Positions 42,139 through 45,724 of a stretch of 45,724 nt of DNA are shown here, piece after piece. Source of the stretch: an uncultured Eubacteriales bacterium (GTDB lineage Bacteria; Bacillota; Clostridia; UBA1381; UBA9506); contig CASGBM010000002.1 of NCBI GenBank assembly GCA_949299615.1, positions 1 through 45,724 of the forward strand, written 5' to 3'. A program made the position numbers and the translations under genes. Each line of letters opens with the position of its first letter. The stretch's first letter is position 1. The notes beneath the pieces are model-generated. The model searched no databases. It was not told the origin of the DNA and was given only the letters and a program-made list of their open reading frames with translations.

Positions 42139-42180
42139 ATCCCTATCTCCAATCTATTCGGTTTCACACCGATTCATCCC

Positions 42181-43719
42181 TTATTTTGCGCGGATTTGTG
42201 TAAATGTCTGATCTAAATGTTCCGCCGGCAGCTGTTTTGTGAACAAGCTGACGACAGGCGTTATCACGAGTGACACCGCCATGGCGCACACGCCCATGTT
42301 CTGCGACAGGTTGCTCGCGATTTTAAATCCGGCCGCCGGACCTTCGGCACAGGTAAACGTGAAGTAAAGCGTTCCTCCGCCAACCACCACGATTCCTGCC
42401 AGCATTCCTGCCCACGCGCCTGCCCGGGTAATTTTGCGGCTATAAAGCCCCCAAATATACGGTCCAATAAAACAGCCGGCCACAACGCCCCAGGAAAACG
42501 ACATCAGCTGCATGATAAATGCAATTTTAAACGATGCAAACACAAAGGACGCCGCAATAAATAAAAAGCAAAGTATACGCATTAAAATCATTTGTTTGGT
42601 TTTGTTATATTTTGAATACACCACCGGCATCAAATCCACAGCAATTGCCGAACTGGATGTGAGTACAATCGACGAAAGCGTCGACATGGACGCGGAAAGC
42701 ACCAATAAAAGAATGACGCTCAGCACAATATTGGTAAATATATTTCCCGAAAGCGCCTGCATCAGCATCTGCGGAATGACTGCGTCATAATTGCCGCCGT
42801 CAGGAAGCTGATTGTTTAAGTAAAGCTTAGCAAAAGCACCAACGACATATGCTCCCACGCCGATTACGGTTGCAAACACCGTGGAAACCACCGCCGCTTT
42901 ATGAATATTGCGCTCATCGTCAATCGCGTAATATTTATGGATCATCTGCGGAAGTCCCCAGGTTCCGATGCTGGTAAGCAAAATGTTCATTAATAGAAAA
43001 GACCACATGTTCCCGCCGGTAATGCTCACATACTGCGGGTCAATCGCACGCAGTTTGGAAAATCCCTCAGCAAAGCCGCCGACAACAGGGTTTGACACAA
43101 CCACCGCCACCATGACAACCACGCCGACCAGCATAATAATCCCCTGAATAAAGTCGGTCATTACCGTTGCGACATAGCCTCCCAAAACAAGGTAAATGGC
43201 TGTGAGCACTGCGATAATCAGCATACATACAACATCGCCGTGTGCGCCGAAAACCGGGAAAATCTGAGAAAATAAATAACCCAAACCTTTATATACCGTT
43301 GCACAGTATGGAACCAAAAACACAAAGATAATCAAGGCGGTATACACTTTCATATTTTTGCTTTGATAGCGCGACTCAAAAAACTCCGGCATGGTCGAAG
43401 ATTTCAGCGTATGTGTCATAATCCTGGTACGGCGCGCAAGCAAAAGCCATGCAAATAAACACCCAATAATTGCGTTTCCGAGACCAATCCAAATTCCGCC
43501 GATTCCTACCTGCCAGCCGGTGTTGCCGGCATAGCCGATAAAAATTACCGCCGAAAAATAAGAAGTGCCATAAGCAAAAGCGCTGATCCACGGCCCAATA
43601 TTTCTGCCTCCCAATAAAAATCCTTCCATTGTTTTTGATTTTTTGGAGGCATAAACACCGACCAACACCATCATTATGGTAAATAAAATCAAAAATATGA
43701 ATGCAATTGCCTGTGTCAT
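42181..43719 (-). CDS. Sodium:solute symporter (SSS family)
   Basis: 512 residues with about thirteen membrane segments in the SSS/LeuT-like arrangement. Hallmarks are FLLGGRNIGPWISAFAYGTSYFSAVIFIGYAG near residues 34-65 (part: GGRNIGPW) and the Na2-site-like SASMSTLSSIVLTSSSAIAVD near 340. The substrate is not evident. As first gene of the aryl-acid operon it may import an aromatic acid or amino acid with Na+. Rnf in this window could maintain the gradient. Confidence 0.88.
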   Translation of the reverse strand: MTQAIAFIFLILFTIMMVLVGVYASKKSKTMEGFLLGGRNIGPWISAFAYGTSYFSAVIFIGYAGNTGWQVGIGGIWIGLGNAIIGCLFAWLLLARRTRIMTHTLKSSTMPEFFESRYQSKNMKVYTALIIFVFLVPYCATVYKGLGYLFSQIFPVFGAHGDVVCMLIIAVLTAIYLVLGGYVATVMTDFIQGIIMLVGVVVMVAVVVSNPVVGGFAEGFSKLRAIDPQYVSITGGNMWSFLLMNILLTSIGTWGLPQMIHKYYAIDDERNIHKAAVVSTVFATVIGVGAYVVGAFAKLYLNNQLPDGGNYDAVIPQMLMQALSGNIFTNIVLSVILLLVLSASMSTLSSIVLTSSSAIAVDLMPVVYSKYNKTKQMILMRILCFLFIAASFVFASFKIAFIMQLMSFSWGVVAGCFIGPYIWGLYSRKITRAGAWAGMLAGIVVVGGGTLYFTFTCAEGPAAGFKIASNLSQNMGVCAMAVSLVITPVVSLFTKQLPAEHLDQTFTQIRAK

Positions 43720-43791
43720 GAATGGATATCCTTTCAGCCTGCAGAATCAATTCGCACCGGGCAGCAGACCTTGCACAGCGCGGCTGGTACC

Positions 43792-43808
43792 TATGCTTTT
43801 AAAGCATA
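43792..43808. promoter_or_regulatory. Palindrome at the aryl-acid operon start
   Basis: TATGCTTT-T-AAAGCATA, a perfect 8-bp inverted repeat around one base, lies about 10-25 bases after the predicted transcription start: a good operator position for a dimeric regulator. Confidence 0.5.
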
Positions 43809-43823
43809 CACCCATACTATTTA

Positions 43824-43852
43824 ATTTTATTATTTTTCGTTTCAAAAGTCAA
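43824..43852 (-). promoter_or_regulatory. Promoter of the aryl-acid operon
   Basis: On the minus strand TTGACT (43847-43852), 17 bases, TAAAAT (43824-43829), about 100 bases before the symporter ATG. The region 43860-44123 holds no gene I can support; it contains an ATCCTTTTT/AAAAAGGAT 9-bp stem near 44069-44094. Confidence 0.75.
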
Positions 43853-44123
43853 CTGTAAATATATATTTTACGTTGCTTTTTGTCGATTTTTCCTTTTACA
43901 CGCCTCACTTCATATCAAATAAAGCCTCGGGTTTGCAATCAAAATGGCTGCTGGCAGGAAAGAGGGGCTTTCTTTAAAACAGTTTTGGCGTGCAAATCCA
44001 TGTAGGAAACGAATATATAAATTGCAGCGAAACAAAATAATAAAATAGATGTGCAATAAAATCCTTTTTATGCGAACAAAAAGGATACGTGCTGGGCACA
44101 AACAGTGCGCGGGTGTCCCCCCC

Positions 44124-44158
44124 AAAAAAAGCCGGAGCAAAGCAAGCTTTGCTCCGGC
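44124..44158 (-). terminator. Terminator of the SLH-protein gene
   Basis: On the minus strand GCCGGAGCAAAGC, a 2-base loop, and GCTTTGCTCCGGC (13-bp perfect stem) followed by T7. Confidence 0.92.
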
Positions 44159-44197
44159 ACATCTTTCCTTGCCGATTCGGCTGATTCCCACTATTTT

Positions 44198-45691
44198 TTA
44201 TTTGTCCTGAATCACCGCATATAACATTTTTGCGGCTTCTGCTCTTGTGGTGGAGTTTTTCGGCGCAAAAAGGTTGTCGCCCACGCCGGAAATGACTCCT
44301 TGACGATGCAGCCGTTCCACACGAAATGCAGCATAGGACGAAATTTGATCCTGGTCACTAAAATCCTCTGTCACCTGTCCCGAACTGATAACGACACCGG
44401 TTTTTTCCATCACACGGTCCAGCATCACCGCTGCATCCTCTCGGCTGATCGGATCTTCGCCGTTGAAGTTTCCTTCATCGTCACCGGTAACAATCCCATT
44501 CTCCTGGGCACACGCGGCATACGAATAATACCAGTCTGCTTCGCTTACATCATTAAACGATGCCGCGCTGCCTTCGTGGTATAAATCAAATGACAAAAGC
44601 AGCATTTTTACAAATTCTGCGCGTTTTACCGGAGCGTTTGGCTCAAAGGTTGTTTCCGTTCTGCCGTTAATAATTCCGCGCTGAGCCATTGCGTTTATAC
44701 TTTCCTCCGCCCAGGATACGGATGCGTGATCAGAAAATTGCGATGCCTCCGTCTGGTCTGTTTCCGTATCCTGTCCCGGCAGGTTTCCGCTGCCAATGAT
44801 CACCGTGCCGCCCGAATTTCCTTTGCTTGAACTGGAGCTTCCGCTTGAGCTTCCGCTCGAGCCGGAACCCGAACCGGAACCCGAACCGGATTGTTTTTCC
44901 GCATTTGATACTGTTTGCTGAAAATCATTTACAAACTCTTCCGCGGTATTAAAGTCAATCCCTGTAATGGCTTGCAGCACAGAGGTTTCTTCTTGATTTG
45001 ATGCCAGTTCACGATAGCCGTCCATATCCATGCTGAGCTGGAACGGTTCGTTTTCCAAATCTTCTGCAAGCGTTGTTAGAACATCTTCTAAGCTTTGTGA
45101 ATTCCAGCGCAGGGTTTTGAGCAGTTTAATCCGGCAGCCAACCGACGCTTTGATATCAAAATCCGCCGGGTTTGCAAACGGTTTTTCCTCCAGCAGAAAT
45201 GCTGCCAATCTTGCGTTATCATTTAACTCCTGATAATACGGCAGGGATTGCAAACCAAGCACAGCCTCCTGATTTTTCAGATAATCCCCGGCTTCGCTGC
45301 CCGAAAGATCCTCAAAATGAAGAATTGCCATCATTTTTTGATAAGCGGCAGAAAACGCAGCAATGGTAGAAAAGGGTTCCATATCTATTACGCCTTGCTC
45401 CTGCCGTTCCTTTTTGTCACCCAAGGCATTGTGCGCATCCATATCAACTCCGAACTGCTCACCATATTGCGTAAGCCAATCCGCCAGCTGTTGCGTTGTC
45501 GTTGACTGATTCAGTGCTTCTAGCGCCTGATTGTTATTCACATATTGAAACGTCTCGCTTTTGCAGCTGAATCCCCCAGACCCCGCCAAAACATAATACA
45601 TCCCGCTCGGCGTATCCAGGTCTATTTTAATGCCTACTGAATAATAGCCATTTCCGAAACAATATAAATTTCTAACAGTTTTTGAAACCAT
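44198..45691 (-). CDS. SLH-domain surface protein, probably missing its N terminus
   Basis: 497 residues in frame from the ATG at 45691. Three C-terminal SLH domains (about 325-375, 385-435 and 445-497) would bind pyruvylated secondary cell-wall polymer. A Gly/Ser linker (GSGSGSGSS...SSSS) at about 270-295 is encoded by a 12-base near-tandem repeat at 44861-44892. The N-terminal 60 residues look like the end of a beta-sandwich domain (GYYSVGIKIDLDTPSGMYYV). There is no signal peptide, no ribosome site before the ATG, and a stop codon 27 bases upstream in frame beside a T7 run. The gene probably begins beyond the window, with a frameshift, or is a truncated copy. Confidence 0.75.
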   Translation of the reverse strand: MVSKTVRNLYCFGNGYYSVGIKIDLDTPSGMYYVLAGSGGFSCKSETFQYVNNNQALEALNQSTTTQQLADWLTQYGEQFGVDMDAHNALGDKKERQEQGVIDMEPFSTIAAFSAAYQKMMAILHFEDLSGSEAGDYLKNQEAVLGLQSLPYYQELNDNARLAAFLLEEKPFANPADFDIKASVGCRIKLLKTLRWNSQSLEDVLTTLAEDLENEPFQLSMDMDGYRELASNQEETSVLQAITGIDFNTAEEFVNDFQQTVSNAEKQSGSGSGSGSGSSGSSSGSSSSSKGNSGGTVIIGSGNLPGQDTETDQTEASQFSDHASVSWAEESINAMAQRGIINGRTETTFEPNAPVKRAEFVKMLLLSFDLYHEGSAASFNDVSEADWYYSYAACAQENGIVTGDDEGNFNGEDPISREDAAVMLDRVMEKTGVVISSGQVTEDFSDQDQISSYAAFRVERLHRQGVISGVGDNLFAPKNSTTRAEAAKMLYAVIQDK

Positions 45692-45724
45692 GATAAAAAA
45701 ATTGTAAAAAGAACCTTACCGATT

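Noticed and set aside
43740-43815. A T-box leader in front of the aryl-acid symporter (GGTACC-containing leader)
   Set aside because: The conserved TGGNACCGCG antiterminator bulge and a terminator are absent.
43910-44191. A 93-codon minus-strand open frame between the symporter and SLH genes
   Set aside because: It runs across the SLH terminator, has no ribosome site and no recognisable features.
44861-44892. The 12-base near-tandem repeat as a CRISPR or mobile repeat
   Set aside because: It encodes the Gly/Ser linker of the SLH protein in frame. No CRISPR array was seen anywhere in the window.

Overview
The window looks like a chromosomal segment of an anaerobic, probably spore-forming member of the Bacillota, class Clostridia. 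The reasons are a Rex redox repressor, a complete Rnf complex, two [FeFe]-hydrogenase-type proteins, indolepyruvate:ferredoxin oxidoreductase, CarD, ZapA, GerMN and copper-amine-oxidase-N-like exported proteins, SLH domains, strong AGGAGG ribosome sites and TTGACA/TATAAT promoters. No species can be named from the sequence alone.

Layout. Bases 1-1700 hold two minus-strand genes typical of integrative conjugative elements (an ArdA-like antirestriction protein and an unnamed accessory protein), lying past the 3' end of a tRNA-Arg(CCG) and its terminator. Bases 2030-6040 are an aconitase-isocitrate dehydrogenase-rex operon. Bases 6100-12640 hold a zinc-ribbon protein, murA, a small Ala/Cys-rich protein, htpG under a perfect CIRCE operator, an SGNH hydrolase and a DUF5131 protein. 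Bases 12900-18950 are the rnfCDGEAB operon with a CorA-type transporter as last gene. A corrinoid-type (UroD-family) methyltransferase, a GNAT acetyltransferase and a HAD hydrolase follow. Bases 22047-26840 are a four-gene hydrogenase operon: thioredoxin-like [2Fe-2S] protein, PAS-containing sensory [FeFe]-hydrogenase, SpoIIE-type phosphatase, and a multi-cluster [FeFe]-hydrogenase. Bases 26999-30370 are MATE, CAP-domain, shikimate-kinase-like and HIT genes. Bases 30506-36274 hold small membrane proteins, exported GerMN and copper-amine-oxidase-N proteins, zapA, carD and a methionine-gamma-lyase-family enzyme. Bases 36448-43850 are an aryl-acid operon (SSS symporter, paaK, iorA, iorB, paaK, ACT). 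The window ends in an SLH-domain protein whose N terminus looks incomplete.

How it fits together. IorAB makes reduced ferredoxin and aryl-acetyl-CoA from aryl pyruvates (or runs in reverse), Rnf couples ferredoxin oxidation to NAD+ reduction and an ion gradient, and the hydrogenases can dispose of or sense the same electrons. The most informative regulatory observation is that Rex-type operators can be read in front of both the hydrogenase operon (26818-26835) and rnfC (18797-18814), in the same window as the rex gene, so an NADH/NAD+ sensor may control both ferredoxin outlets. The rnf leader also carries an intrinsic-terminator-like hairpin, so there may be a second layer of control. The hydrogenase operon pairs an H2-sensor-like protein with a phosphatase. 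The PAS-hydrogenase/phosphatase association is known in outline, but its signalling target is not, and this is the best candidate here for a poorly described system.
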